A stretch of 64,000 bases of DNA, from NCBI RefSeq assembly GCF_004359215.1, contig NC_090611.1, positions 705,818 through 769,817 on the forward strand, given 5' to 3'. A program made the position numbers and the translations under genes. The notes under the pieces are model-generated. The model made no database searches. It saw nothing but the letters and a program-made list of their open reading frames with translations, and was not told where the DNA came from. Within the stretch, counting starts at the first letter, position 1; each line of letters begins with the position of its first letter. The DNA is from Bremia lactucae. Taxonomy: Eukaryota > Oomycota > Peronosporomycetes > Peronosporales > Peronosporaceae. Positions 10,044 through 19,855 of the stretch are shown here, piece by piece.

Positions 10044-11209
10044 GTGACCGACCTTGCCGCATGCATAGCAGGTGCGCGTGTCCTTACGCTTTGGTTCAAC
10101 ATGAGCAGCGACGACTTCACGTCCAATTGCTCCGCTTCCAAGCTCGATTGACTAGGCAAATGCGCCAGCGCTTCTGCATGTCGAAGATAGTCGACACGCG
10201 TCGGGTCGTACTTGGCCCGCATTACGTTCATAAGCTCGGGCGATGCGTGGTGCACGATGTTATCTAGGACGAGTGAGTCCGTACCACCACGTGCGTCGCT
10301 TACAGCAACCATGTATAGGTAGTGCTCTGCCCATGTGCGCTTAAAATCTTTCTTTTGCATGAACAGTTCCATCGCCTGGCTAGCCGTAATAGACGTCTTG
10401 AATGTTGCAAGTAGCTGGCAAATAACATAGTCCAGCGTCGGATGCTGGTTCCACCACGTGTCTACCTGTTTGTGGTAGTAACGCTCAGCCGTTCCGCTGA
10501 GGTAGTGACCAAGCTGGTCAACCTTAACGTCCTCACTCCAGGTGAAACCGCACGAGGACTCAGCCAGGTTGACAGCGCGCAAAAACGTGTGCCCCCAGTT
10601 GAGGAACCCAGAGCCTAGTCCCTTATAGAGTTCAGTCCCGTCAAATTTCTGAATCGACAGCTTGCGCTGACTCGCATTCGGTGTCGCATAGAATGCTGCT
10701 GCATTAGGAGCTTGCCCCGATGGTGCTGGTCCATCTGCTGGACGCGGTACCGCGCCGGGAGTCGGAGCATGCGCCCGTGCCGGCGCGAAAGACGCAAAAA
10801 TGGACTCTTCAATCTCGGGCTCACGTGCGCGCGGTGGCCGTGCGACCGGCTTACGCTCAGGCGAGTCCGTGAGCGCGTCGATGGTCATCGGTCTTGCCCG
10901 CGCGTTAGCACCAAACGCTGATGAAAACATCCCGCTCTCTACAGCACCCATCATTCTCTCTTGATCTTCACGATCGCGCTGGGACGACTCCATCTTCTCC
11001 ATGCGGTTGGTCAGAGCGACGAGGGCCGCGAGAATCTTGTCGTCTGTTGCCGAGCTCCTTTCGCGAGCTGGCGAGTCTTCAACGGTTGCGGCAGCACGTG
11101 CGGACGAGGCAACGCGCGCCGGCGAAGCACCGCGGGCCGGCGAGGCCATTGCGTGACCTGCTGGTGCCGGTGGAGGCCTCGTGTCGGTTGTCTTAGCTGT
11201 TGGGCTCAT
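9956..11209 (-). CDS. Copia Gag (copy B)
   Basis: 417 residues from ATG 11209-11207, which lies within the primer binding site only 4 nt from the 5' LTR. The N-terminus is Pro/Ala/Arg-rich, then comes a capsid-like domain ([19 protein letters not shown] onward). The zinc knuckle expected at the C-terminus is not in this frame but in the pol frame (about 10080-10035), so Gag proper appears to need a -1 shift around LDVKSS (near 10130). The last 60 or so residues of this frame are therefore probably off-frame. Confidence 0.88.
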   Translation of the reverse strand: MSPTAKTTDTRPPPAPAGHAMASPARGASPARVASSARAAATVEDSPARERSSATDDKILAALVALTNRMEKMESSQRDREDQERMMGAVESGMFSSAFGANARARPMTIDALTDSPERKPVARPPRAREPEIEESIFASFAPARAHAPTPGAVPRPADGPAPSGQAPNAAAFYATPNASQRKLSIQKFDGTELYKGLGSGFLNWGHTFLRAVNLAESSCGFTWSEDVKVDQLGHYLSGTAERYYHKQVDTWWNQHPTLDYVICQLLATFKTSITASQAMELFMQKKDFKRTWAEHYLYMVAVSDARGGTDSLVLDNIVHHASPELMNVMRAKYDPTRVDYLRHAEALAHLPSQSSLEAEQLDVKSSLLMLNQSVRTRAPAMHAARSVTCKLTVALRAKYEVEGRKRTRQVEVWCSH

Positions 11210-11213
11210 AACC
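11198..11213 (-). other. Primer binding site matching the initiator tRNA-Met anticodon arm
   Basis: Directly after the 5' LTR the minus strand reads GGTTATGAGCCCAACA. Its complement, GGGCTCATAACC, is the anticodon stem-loop of eukaryotic initiator tRNA-Met (GGG:CCC stem with CAU anticodon), not a tRNA 3' end. Drosophila copia is known to prime with a 5' half of initiator tRNA-Met cleaved in the anticodon region, with a very similar PBS. The gag ATG is the ATG inside this site. Confidence 0.85.
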
Positions 11214-11433
11214 TGTTGGCAATGTTTTGCTTCTTAAGGAAGAGGATGATAAGATTCTGAATTAACATGACTTATTTGCCTGCTAGAGCTGCTCTTCCTT
11301 CTAACTCTCTCTGCTCCAACCACTACAAATTTGGTTGGTTGCAAGCACTAACTACTTCATCTTACTATGCACACGGGAAATAACAACTGGCGCTAATCGC
11401 ATCTTCAACTCCTGTCACCTTGAACTTCCAACA
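11214..11433 (-). repeat. Copia copy B 5' LTR
   Basis: 220 bp with TGTTGG...CCAACA ends, followed on the right by the GAGTC target duplicate (11434-11438). The transcript would start within it on the minus strand; no TATA-like element is obvious. Confidence 0.96.
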
Positions 11434-11567
11434 GAGTCTATATTCTCAATTGCAAGTTTGGAATTTGAGGCAATCGCCGCGCGTACCGAAGAGCTGCAAC
11501 ATTTTCTAAAGGAGCGTCGTTGTGATCAATGTCTACTGCCTTCGCCGAAATTGTGTTCCGTTAACAT
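11434..11567 (-). pseudogene. 5' part of the small ORF interrupted by Copia copy B
   Basis: It begins at ATG 11567-11565 (MLTEHNFGEGSRH), has an in-frame TGA at codon 14, then continues as SQRRSFRKCCSSS and on to the insertion point at ATA-GAC-TC, continuing at 6349. The single TGA and the Copia insertion make it a pseudogene if it was a gene. Function unknown. Confidence 0.4.
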
Positions 11568-11892
11568 CTCACTTTTTTATTGCAAGTGCAAACGATTTAA
11601 GTAATATAATGATTTTCGGTTTAAGAATATTTTGATGGGATCTAGGCAAAAAAAATGATTTCTTAAATATTGGTACTCGTAACGCATTTTGTACTACTTC
11701 ATCAATTCGGATAAATAGCTTTCAAGACCACGATCCTTACCCTTTACTTACCAAGGTATAAAGCCAGCGCCGTTTACTTCTTTAAGTTGTACGTTTCGTG
11801 TCTTTAGGCATGCTTTTTTAAAAGAGAAATAAAACAGTGGGCACTTAAATTGCTTTTGATTTTTTTTATGTAGCCATGTTTTTTAAAATAGC
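11568..11892. other. Upstream region of BUD23
   Basis: AT-rich non-coding stretch between the interrupted ORF and the BUD23 start. No specific promoter motif is recognised. Confidence 0.5.
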
Positions 11893-12938
11893 ATGAGTCG
11901 TCCAGAGCACATCTCACCACCCGAGGTACGCGCAACAGCCAGAGCTTCACAATGTTTTTAAACTTACCTTGCAATCATGTGTATCTTTCATAGATCTATT
12001 ATGATGAAAAGGAGGCGGCTAAGTACAACTCGAGCTCGCGCATTGTCAAGGTGCAGCAGGAGCTCTCTAATCGCGCCATCGAATTGCTAAATTTGCCCGA
12101 GGGCAAAGAAGCGTTTATTTTGGACGTTGGCTGTGGCAGTGGACTGAGTGGAGGTTTTATAAGTTTTTCAACAGGCTTAGTTATATGAAACCTGATAAAG
12201 TGTGGCCTCAAATATATATGCAGTGGCGCTGGAGGAACACGGTCACGCATGGGTTGGCGTGGATATCAGCAAAGACATGCTGGACATTGCCTCTGAACGG
12301 GATAGCAGCGGTGATGTGTTTTTGCAGGACATGGGAGGAGGCCTGCCTTTTCGCCCTGGGGTGTTTGACGGCTGTATCAGTATTTCAGCTATTCAGTGGC
12401 TTTGTTACTCTGACAAGAAGGAACACACGGCCCGCAAACGCCTTACACGCTTCTTCACATCACTTTACACGTGTCTAAAGGCGGGCAGTCGTGCAGTTTT
12501 GCAGCTCTATCCCGAGACACCCGAACAGATGGAGGAAATTTCGGGCACTGCGATGCGCTGCGGGTTCTCGGGTGGTCTTGTGATTGACTTTCCCAACAGC
12601 ACGAAAGCCAAAAAATTCTATTTGTGTCTTTTTGCCGGATACATGGAGCCGCAGAAGGTGCCACAAGGTCTTGGCACCGCTACTAACGAAGTTTCCTACG
12701 AAGGGCGTGGCAAAAACCAACGCGTACGCGTGCAAATCTTTGCTATGAGTTTAGATGAATTTGATGTCTAACTGTATTGCATGTTCTGTCTAATTTACAG
12801 CAACGCCGAGGTAAAGGCCGTGACTCCATAAAAGGCAAGGACTGGGTATTAGCCAAGAAAGAACGTTACCGCAAACAGGGAAAAAAGGTTAAGGCGGACA
12901 GCAAGTTCACGGGCCGAAAGCGTCCAGGCAAATTTTAA
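11893..12938 (+). CDS. BUD23: 18S rRNA (guanine-N7) methyltransferase BUD23/WBSCR22
   Basis: Four exons: 11893-11925, 11994-12153, 12224-12723 and 12801-12938, giving 831 bp and 276 aa (human protein about 281). Introns are 68, 70 and 77 bp; two have the donor GTACGC. The N-terminus MSRPEHISPPE is diagnostic. SAM-binding motif I is DVGCGSG (residues 55-61), followed by HAWVGVDIS, an ISISAIQWLC segment and the basic C-terminus ending GRKRPGKF, which resembles the WBS_methylT tail. In yeast and human the enzyme, with TRMT112, methylates a guanine of 18S rRNA and supports 40S export. It is convergent with the GCL gene. Spliced ends fit in frame throughout. Confidence 0.95.
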
Positions 12939-13334
12939 GATCACTGTATTTTCAAATGAGTTTGTAGAAGCTATTTAAAGCCTTTTGATGTCTTTATTTC
13001 ATAAGCGATTCCTTTTAGCTCGCTTATGGAAGGTGTGCTATCGACTGGGCTATCCTTGACAATCACCTTCGTCTCTAGTTCGGCATTGGTAAGAGGCACC
13101 AATAAGTGGTATTGCAATTCGTTATATCGATTTAGCATCGAGGTTTTGACAATTAAGCAGGACTTGCTTCTTAAAAAGCTGTAGTGTCATGGCTACACTA
13201 CATTTAAAACGACAAAATGGTATTGATAGCTATATTACGAAGAAAAAATTACGGACCAAGAGTTGGTTTAGTTTGTCTAAAAGTCAAGATGAATTCATTT
13301 CATGCAAATAGTATGAGCTAGTGCTGCAAATAAA
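12939..13334. other. Convergent intergenic region
   Basis: 396 bp between the 3' ends of BUD23 and glutamate-cysteine ligase. No ORF or structure recognised; it presumably holds both 3' UTRs. Confidence 0.6.
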
Positions 13335-15632
13335 CTAGCAATGACAAGTACGGCACACGTTCGATGCAGTACGTCCGAGATATCGCTGCAGCAGGGCTTG
13401 ACGCTTCTCAGTTGCGACTCCACTGCTTTTCAATGGCACGTGGTAAGCAGCCTGGCCTCGAACAGAAGCAATTTCAAATTCACCTAAGAGTTCAGGACAC
13501 TGCTTTTGACCCTCACCAATTTGCTGGCACTCATTTAAGAGATCAAAAGCCGTCGATTGAGGGACGACCGAGTCGTGGCGATAATCCGGGTGGGCACGCA
13601 CAAAGCGACGCATCCACGTGGCCGCCGTCGGCAACTCGCCTGTTGCTCGTTTTCTTATCAGACTCATGTACTTTTCCACAAGAATTCGTGTTGCTTCATC
13701 ACACTCAATGTAATCCAAGTAAGCATATACCAGTGGAATCAAACCTGGAAAGTACGAGCCTTTCCCCAGCATGATTTCAGCAATCGTCATGAGTTCGCTC
13801 CGGTCTGGATCGTTATGCAAGTAGCATGAGCCGTCACCGCTACCACAGTCATCGACTTCAGGTGGAGCCATGTGGCAACGAAAGTGAAATTTCTCATGAA
13901 GCACGGCATTTATCCGGTGAGCTGCCTCCATGTTGTCATTCACCTTGGACAGAGGAATGTAAAGGTTCAGATCGAACGTCAGGATCACACGCGAGACAAG
14001 AGCGATAAACACTGTAAAAGCTGCATTTTCAAAGTCCGTGAGTTGAATCTCCATTGAGCGAAACTCCGTACGCCAGCCAATGTGAGGCCCCGTAGCATTC
14101 GATGGCGCGGGCGGAGGGGGTTTCCAACGAACTGTCTGCCAATTGGTCGACTGAATGTTTTCAAAGTGGTCCGTTTCGTGCTCATTGTCCAAGTGTAAGC
14201 GCTGTTGATAAATCACAAGTGGGTCACGAATAAACAAGTGCGAAATATGGAGCGCCAAGAGTCTATCTACATTCGCATCTATCAGTGTCTTGTACGATTC
14301 TTCGTCGTACGGAACGTCCACGTCATTGTACTTGTCTGTAGACGTATGAGGATCCTCCCCTTGTTTATGGTTGCAAATAAACGTTGAGATGCCTTCATAG
14401 CGGGACTTGGGTAGACGCTTGACACCATTGCCGGCCATATTTGCATACTTGGCTTTCATCGCTGGGTCTGTCATGTCGAGAGCTTCGCCTAGCTCCTGAG
14501 GCGTTCGATCATCTACCGATGCAGAAATTGTAGCCCAGCGTACATCTGTGTCAGCAAGACGACCCTTAAGAATCGGCGTCGCAGCCGTGAGACCTAATAA
14601 AATGGGTGAAAGCACGCCTAAATGGTCATACAGGTGCCTCGACTCGCCAACATTCTTGGCTTGAAAAGTTACTTGGAGACAGCACATACCCATGCCAAAA
14701 GCCATGGCATCCATGTGAATGAAACCGGGATATGGCTCGATAATATGATCAGTACTCTTTGTCAAAGCCTCGTGCGTTAAAAGGGGCTCCTGTTGCCTCT
14801 TGGACGCGTCAGTCTCCTCAACACACTTATGCATGGAGCTCAGAGATGTTAAAGCTGACCCAGACGGACCTGCTTTCGGCGTAATTGTCTTGGATTCGTA
14901 CTGAGGACGTGACTTCTCAGCATTCCACGTCGCTTGCTCCTCCTCTTGTCGTGCCTCTGTGTACACGTCTCGAAAAATTGGGACACGAATGTCCACTTTT
15001 CTTGTGCGACGCTGTCGAATGTTTTTCGTAAGCGTCGCAAAACGTGGATGCGGATTGATAATGGCATCACTGACATAGTCCGACATGGCAACGGGGCCAC
15101 GTGGTTGACTCGATGGCACTGTAAAGTCTCCAACGCCCATCATGGGGAAGGCCGTGACGGACGGAGCAATCTCGTCCTCATGAAGCAGCGCTAGCAGCCG
15201 CGCACGTCGTAGACGCATGTTGTCCTCCACCTTGCGTAAGTCACTCGTAAAGCCACCGTAAGGCGCACTAGGTGTCCCTTCAATCATCCACGCGCCGTAC
15301 TCGGGCACCCAATTGCACCCGTCCACACTCGGCATTGCAATAGTTTTTATATATTTATGGTCGACACCATTTTCTTCTGAATTTTTTTCTTTGGCTTGCA
15401 GTTGGCGCAGGATTTCGGCACCACGCAGCGCCAATCGCGCGTGCTTGGTCTCTTTGTCCATTTGAAACACACCGTACTCGAGCTCGTCGCCCCACTTAAG
15501 TTCATCACCCTCGATGTCTTTAACGCGATTATACGTGTGCAAAAACTGGTCAATGCCTTGAGCTCGCACGTGCTGAAGCCACTCGAGAGCTTCCGGCCAG
15601 TCTAAGGAACTGCCTTCGACTAGCAAGCCCAT
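13335..15632 (-). CDS. GCLC: Glutamate-cysteine ligase catalytic subunit
   Basis: A single uninterrupted exon of 765 aa, a little longer than the usual eukaryotic type (about 640-680). The N-terminus MGLLVEGSSLDWPEALEWL followed by HVRAQGIDQFLH and KWGDELEYGVF is typical of the eukaryotic GCL family (GCS domain). Further signatures are MPSVDGCNWVPEYGAWMIEG, GMGMCCLQVTFQA and ATPILKGRLADTDVRW. The enzyme makes gamma-glutamylcysteine from glutamate and cysteine, the rate-limiting step of glutathione synthesis in the cytosol. It ends in a Cys-rich tail (VCRTCHC). Its 5' end faces the CDK7 gene across 247 bp. An acidic/variable insert around residues 225-290 may explain the extra length. Confidence 0.96.
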   Translation of the reverse strand: MGLLVEGSSLDWPEALEWLQHVRAQGIDQFLHTYNRVKDIEGDELKWGDELEYGVFQMDKETKHARLALRGAEILRQLQAKEKNSEENGVDHKYIKTIAMPSVDGCNWVPEYGAWMIEGTPSAPYGGFTSDLRKVEDNMRLRRARLLALLHEDEIAPSVTAFPMMGVGDFTVPSSQPRGPVAMSDYVSDAIINPHPRFATLTKNIRQRRTRKVDIRVPIFRDVYTEARQEEEQATWNAEKSRPQYESKTITPKAGPSGSALTSLSSMHKCVEETDASKRQQEPLLTHEALTKSTDHIIEPYPGFIHMDAMAFGMGMCCLQVTFQAKNVGESRHLYDHLGVLSPILLGLTAATPILKGRLADTDVRWATISASVDDRTPQELGEALDMTDPAMKAKYANMAGNGVKRLPKSRYEGISTFICNHKQGEDPHTSTDKYNDVDVPYDEESYKTLIDANVDRLLALHISHLFIRDPLVIYQQRLHLDNEHETDHFENIQSTNWQTVRWKPPPPAPSNATGPHIGWRTEFRSMEIQLTDFENAAFTVFIALVSRVILTFDLNLYIPLSKVNDNMEAAHRINAVLHEKFHFRCHMAPPEVDDCGSGDGSCYLHNDPDRSELMTIAEIMLGKGSYFPGLIPLVYAYLDYIECDEATRILVEKYMSLIRKRATGELPTAATWMRRFVRAHPDYRHDSVVPQSTAFDLLNECQQIGEGQKQCPELLGEFEIASVRGQAAYHVPLKSSGVATEKRQALLQRYLGRTASNVCRTCHC

Positions 15633-15879
15633 GATCTTGTTTGCAAAAATTTGCTTAATTGAGTCGGCTAAAAGTGAGGCAGCGCTATATTAATTTATCA
15701 GCCATGAATTTTGCAGCTGTATGTTTACCACAAAATTATAAAAGTGTGTTATCCTCTAAAATCATGATTTTAACTTTAAAAAATGTATTTCTTGGACGTG
15801 GTAAATATTTGTCTGAAAAAGCAATTTGATACCATCTGCATATATTTTGAAATTGCTATTACATTATATTTATCGTTGC
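15633..15879. promoter_or_regulatory. Shared upstream region of GCLC and the CDK7-like gene
   Basis: 247 bp of AT-rich DNA between two divergent starts, so both promoters must lie within or near it. I see no specific motif; this call is from gene layout alone. Confidence 0.4.
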
Positions 15880-16797
15880 ATGGACCGCTACGACCGTGGA
15901 GACATCCTGGGCGAGGGTACGTTCGGTATCGTTTATGCCGCCGTGCAGAAGAGCACTGGACGTCACGTAGCCATTAAAGAATTCAAGCGTGGTAAATTTA
16001 AGGACGGCGTGGATTTCACGGCTTTGCGTGAAGTGAAACTTCAGGCTGAACTAAAGCACGCGAACGTGATGGAGCTTCTTGATGTCTTTGTCGCTAATGA
16101 AACGATTAGCGTCGTATATGAATTGCTGCCTAGCAATCTAGATGACGTTATCAAAGACAAAGCGGTGGTGCTCACAGCTGCCGATATTAAGGCTTACATG
16201 CAGATGCTCCTCAAAGGTCTCGCCTATTGCCATGAGCAATACGTGTTGCATCGCGATCTGAAGCCTGAAAACTTGCTCATTGGGCCCGACGGTCACGTTA
16301 AAATAGGCGATTTCGGTCTAGCTAGGGTCTATGGGAGTCCAAACCGCAACATGACTTCGATGGTCTGTACTATTTGGTACCGACCACCGGAGCTTCTTTT
16401 CGGAGCGAGAGAGTATAGCGGCTCGGTGGACATGTGGGGCGCTGGCTGCGTTTTTGCAGAACTGATGCTGCGCGTGCCGTATCTTACCGGGATAAGCGAA
16501 TTGGATCAGCTTGGCAAAATCTTCCATGCGCTTGGGACGCCGACGGAAGAGGAATGGCCCGGTATGACCTCGCTGGCAAATTTTATCGAATTCACTCCAA
16601 GCTCAGCTCCCCCACTAGCTTCGATTTTTTCAGCGGCGTCCGAAGATGCGTTGGATCTATTGGCCAAGCTGCTGAAATTTGACCCAATGAAGCGGATAAC
16701 TGCAGTGGAGGCACTGAAGCACCCGTACTTCAGCAATTCACCAGCACCCACTTCAGTTGAAAAGTTGCCATCGACATCCGCTCCGCAACAAGCATGA
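15880..16797 (+). CDS. CDK7: CDK7-like cyclin-dependent kinase (CAK / TFIIH kinase)
   Basis: I choose ATG 15880 (MDRYDRGDILGEG); an in-frame Met 18 codons upstream adds residues unlike the family. This gives 305 aa. The glycine loop is GEGTFG (11-16), the catalytic lysine K33, then HRDLKPEN, DFGLA and WYRPPELLFG. Features pointing to CDK7 rather than other CDKs are DGVDFTALREVKL, the activation loop GSPNRNMTSMV with phosphorylatable Ser and Thr in the CDK7 positions, LLRVPYL, and the C-terminal YFSNSPAPT. In animals and yeast CDK7 with cyclin H and MAT1 phosphorylates cell-cycle CDKs and the RNA polymerase II tail. No introns. The classic CDK PSTAIRE helix is replaced by DFTALRE. Confidence 0.92.
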   Translation: MDRYDRGDILGEGTFGIVYAAVQKSTGRHVAIKEFKRGKFKDGVDFTALREVKLQAELKHANVMELLDVFVANETISVVYELLPSNLDDVIKDKAVVLTAADIKAYMQMLLKGLAYCHEQYVLHRDLKPENLLIGPDGHVKIGDFGLARVYGSPNRNMTSMVCTIWYRPPELLFGAREYSGSVDMWGAGCVFAELMLRVPYLTGISELDQLGKIFHALGTPTEEEWPGMTSLANFIEFTPSSAPPLASIFSAASEDALDLLAKLLKFDPMKRITAVEALKHPYFSNSPAPTSVEKLPSTSAPQQA

Positions 16798-19700
16798 AAT
16801 CAACGTCCAGTTATTACATAAAATGCTATAGACTGGATAGTATATTTTTTATTTGTTTTATTGAGGATGGTTTCATTATTTTATGCATGGTATCAAATAT
16901 ATTCTACTTGTCTGATTATATCTTAAGATCTCGAATAAGGCACAAGTCTATTACTTTACTATCGCTGCCTTTAAGATCCTGTTGTACTGAGGCGCACTTT
17001 CGTTCCGTCGTGCGTTGCTGGGACTGCCAGTGAAATATTGTGAGCGTTACATTATATATCGACGTTCGATAACAAAACATATCATACGACTAAGAGAACA
17101 AGCCAGTGAGTGGGAAATAAATTTAGGCAGCAATAAGTTCAACGAGAATTTTGCTAAAACTAATTTGGCAGCGAGACGACTTCGAAATGCCACCAAACTG
17201 GGAACAAATCAAGACAAGTAGATCAACTGATCAATGAGGCATCATTGTTTCGCAGAGCAAAATACAATTTACTATCGAAAAATATGTGGTGCTAAATCGA
17301 TCTTTCTTTGAACTTCTTTTCAAAATTATTAAGCACAATGTGTCGAAGCACCGGGATGCGTAAAGGCAACGGCACGAATTGAAATTGTTTAGATCGAAAT
17401 ACATGAGTAAATCCAATGCGCAATATTTACATGTAGCGATGTAGTTTTAAACGGAATAGGTCTAAAAACAAGGCTCGGAGTGCTTGGTTTTAAATAGCCA
17501 AGTGTTCAAAAGAGAGGTGAGGAGAAAGAAAAAAAATGAAGATAGATCGATCAAGCTAATGAGGAGAGAAAATCTGAGATTTTGAGATTGCCTATTACAC
17601 AGCAAACAACTCTGAACTCAGACTTGATAGCCTAACGATATAGATGCCTCACTATCGCGCCAACTAAGTCAACGGCAGAAGAAACCAAAAAGTATTCATA
17701 AATAGGAACACACCAAGACCATTTTTAAATATATTTTCAGAAGAAGACTTTTTACTGAACGAAAAATTTCGTCAAGTACGATCATTTTAAGTTGACAAAA
17801 GAAAACATTACACGAGCTAAAACAATAGCAAACTCTTTTGATAAGACTCAGCCACGTACTTTGTTTGCTATCGGATAGAAAACGCAGGGTCAGCACCAAC
17901 AATAGCCTCGTAGTTTCTAATGCTTTTTATAGTAGCTTCAATTGGGTGTTCTGATCTATCTCAACGCAACAAGCAGAGGTCATAATAACAGTATTGTTAT
18001 GAATCTAGAGCTATCTACTTGCCCATGGTAATGCAACTTTATTTCGCAAGAGATAGCTCTCTCGGGGAATACAAACGGCAATTACTAATGGGTTGTAGAC
18101 GCGATTTTCGCGTCGACTTGATAAGGAATCGTCGTTTCAGCGACACTCGATTGGTCCCTTAAAATCAAATTTTCAATCGAAGATGATTCGTGTTTGTCAC
18201 GGACCAGACATTTTGATGCAAAGACAAATTTATTTAGTTGATGATATTTCTCCTTCGACGTGTGCCTTATTTCAAAGAAAGTCAGACTGGTGGATATCAG
18301 CACATACAATTCTTTATAATGGTCGCTTTATGCTTCCAGGAATCTAACCTTTTCATGATATCTGTTGTATATAAGAATTTTGAGGCATAGACATGGAATC
18401 GAGCGGTGCGCTCATATAAAGTTACGACCGTTTTGCTACGAAGTTGCTTAATGGTAACGAAGGATTGGTTCTTGTCTCGGATACTGCTCATTATAGTTAA
18501 TTCGCCAGTCTTCGACTCATGCTCGCGCACCGAAATGGTGTTAACAAATGTCATTATTTCGGAAATTGCGATGAGAGCAATTCGGCTTCCTGATTTCATT
18601 CACCCCAGATTAAGAGGTATCTGAGGTCATTTCAGCTATCTATCGACTCAAGCGATCCTTCCGCAGACAAAACTGGAACTATACATTCGAATTTTGAGCT
18701 ACTTGAAGCAAGCTATACGTTAGACACCCGGCTTTGGTGCTTACAGCTGCGAAGTCTGACCGCAATCCCCATCTTATGTTTGACTTTTATGTAACTAGTT
18801 GGGATTTAGATCATCTTGTATATTGCGCGGCTGCGAATGGCGTACTATGTGCTTCCCTATGGAGTGTCTTCAATTTGCAATTCAATGCAAAATTTCCGCT
18901 ACCGTAACTTAGAGCAAAGCTTTAAAATTTGACACACTATACCAAAATGTCGTAGACAAATATTGTACAATAGAAATACGATATTGTAGGAAAATTGTAC
19001 CGTTCTTAGCAAATTGATTCGCATTGCAATTATGAAAGGAAATGCATCAGCTGCAAGTCTGAACCAATGAATGAAGCTTGATACAGCTGCTCAGCTCACG
19101 GCATAAGCTTTAAACTCCTTTGGCACTTCCAAATGATGGTGCCGTAGCTCACTATAAATAATATTTCTATATCGCTTTTTGGAGCCTAAGTGCCTCACTT
19201 ACATCTATTGTTCTAAGCGATTCGGATAGCTGAATATAAATTCATTGTAGCATTTTTGTTTTGGACTTGTTACACCAACGCCTGATATAAATAGCATTTT
19301 TGGACAAGTATCGACGTTATAGATACTTAAAAAAATGTCATAGGATAAAGTTGGGGCCTGATTCGTGGGTAGGTTATCTCGACAAATTCAAGTGATGGCC
19401 TGGACATCGGGGCGCTGCTTTCGCACTTGGCTTCCAGTCAAACCAGAGTTTGCCTTGTCATTTCGGTCGGTTTGGATCGAGGGCGGCAGAGCAGACGCCA
19501 AAACGACTACAAATTTTTGCTCACTTCAAACCTGTAAAAATATTTACGGCTTGCCAGATGGCGATGGATGGCCTTACAAAAAGGAAAATAAATTATCTGT
19601 AGGTCAGACGGGGACGACCAGATTATCGTTTGTGAGGGGTTGAAATAATTTTCTTGGATAGGAGAGAGTGCAAACAGAAGATGGTCTAGGGGAAGGCTAA

Positions 19701-19855
19701 GCGCCTACTCGTACCTACCCAACACATTTCCATTTTTGCGGTAGGACGACAAGACCTCGTAGCCCCGTTAAGGGACTAGAAGGAGAGCGCGATAGGGTGT
19801 GAACAACCATCAATTATTACTATTCAATCTGTCCTGAATTGATCTCATCGTTGCC
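16798..19855. other. 3-kb region without a recognised gene
   Basis: AT-rich sequence with only short open frames on both strands (the longest about 100 codons, none with a domain or spliceable continuation I can support). No LTRs or inverted repeats stand out. It probably holds the myosin promoter at its right end. Confidence 0.6.

Larger units (their letters stand above)
6355..11433 (-). mobile_element. Complete Copia retrotransposon (copy B)
   Basis: A 5079-bp element on the minus strand. It has two 220-bp LTRs (11214-11433 as 5' LTR, 6355-6574 as 3' LTR), both TGTTGG...CCAACA, flanked by the 5-bp direct repeat GAGTC at 6350-6354 and 11434-11438. Inside are a primer binding site next to the 5' LTR, gag, protease-integrase, RT-RNase H, and a short purine tract next to the 3' LTR. 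Gene order PR-IN-RT-RH places it in Ty1/copia. The LTRs differ at only a few positions, so the insertion is fairly recent, yet the coding region is spread over three frames. Confidence 0.96.

Noticed and set aside
12185..12478. Plus-strand 97-codon frame overlapping BUD23 exon 3
   Set aside because: A shifted shadow of the true exon 3 frame; the spliced frame holds the conserved methyltransferase motifs.
12250..12771. Continuous BUD23 frame ending DEFDV at 12771 as the true C-terminus
   Set aside because: Splicing at GTACGCG 12724 to 12801 yields the conserved basic tail (GRKRPGKF), which the unspliced end lacks.
15826..15879. Upstream in-frame Met of the CDK7-like gene
   Set aside because: The 18 extra residues are hydrophobic and unlike any CDK7 N-terminus; MDRYDRGDILGEG fits the family start.
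16798..19855. Possible secreted RxLR or Crinkler effectors in this gene-free block
   Set aside because: I looked for a signal peptide followed by RxLR or LxLFLAK in the short frames here and elsewhere and found none.
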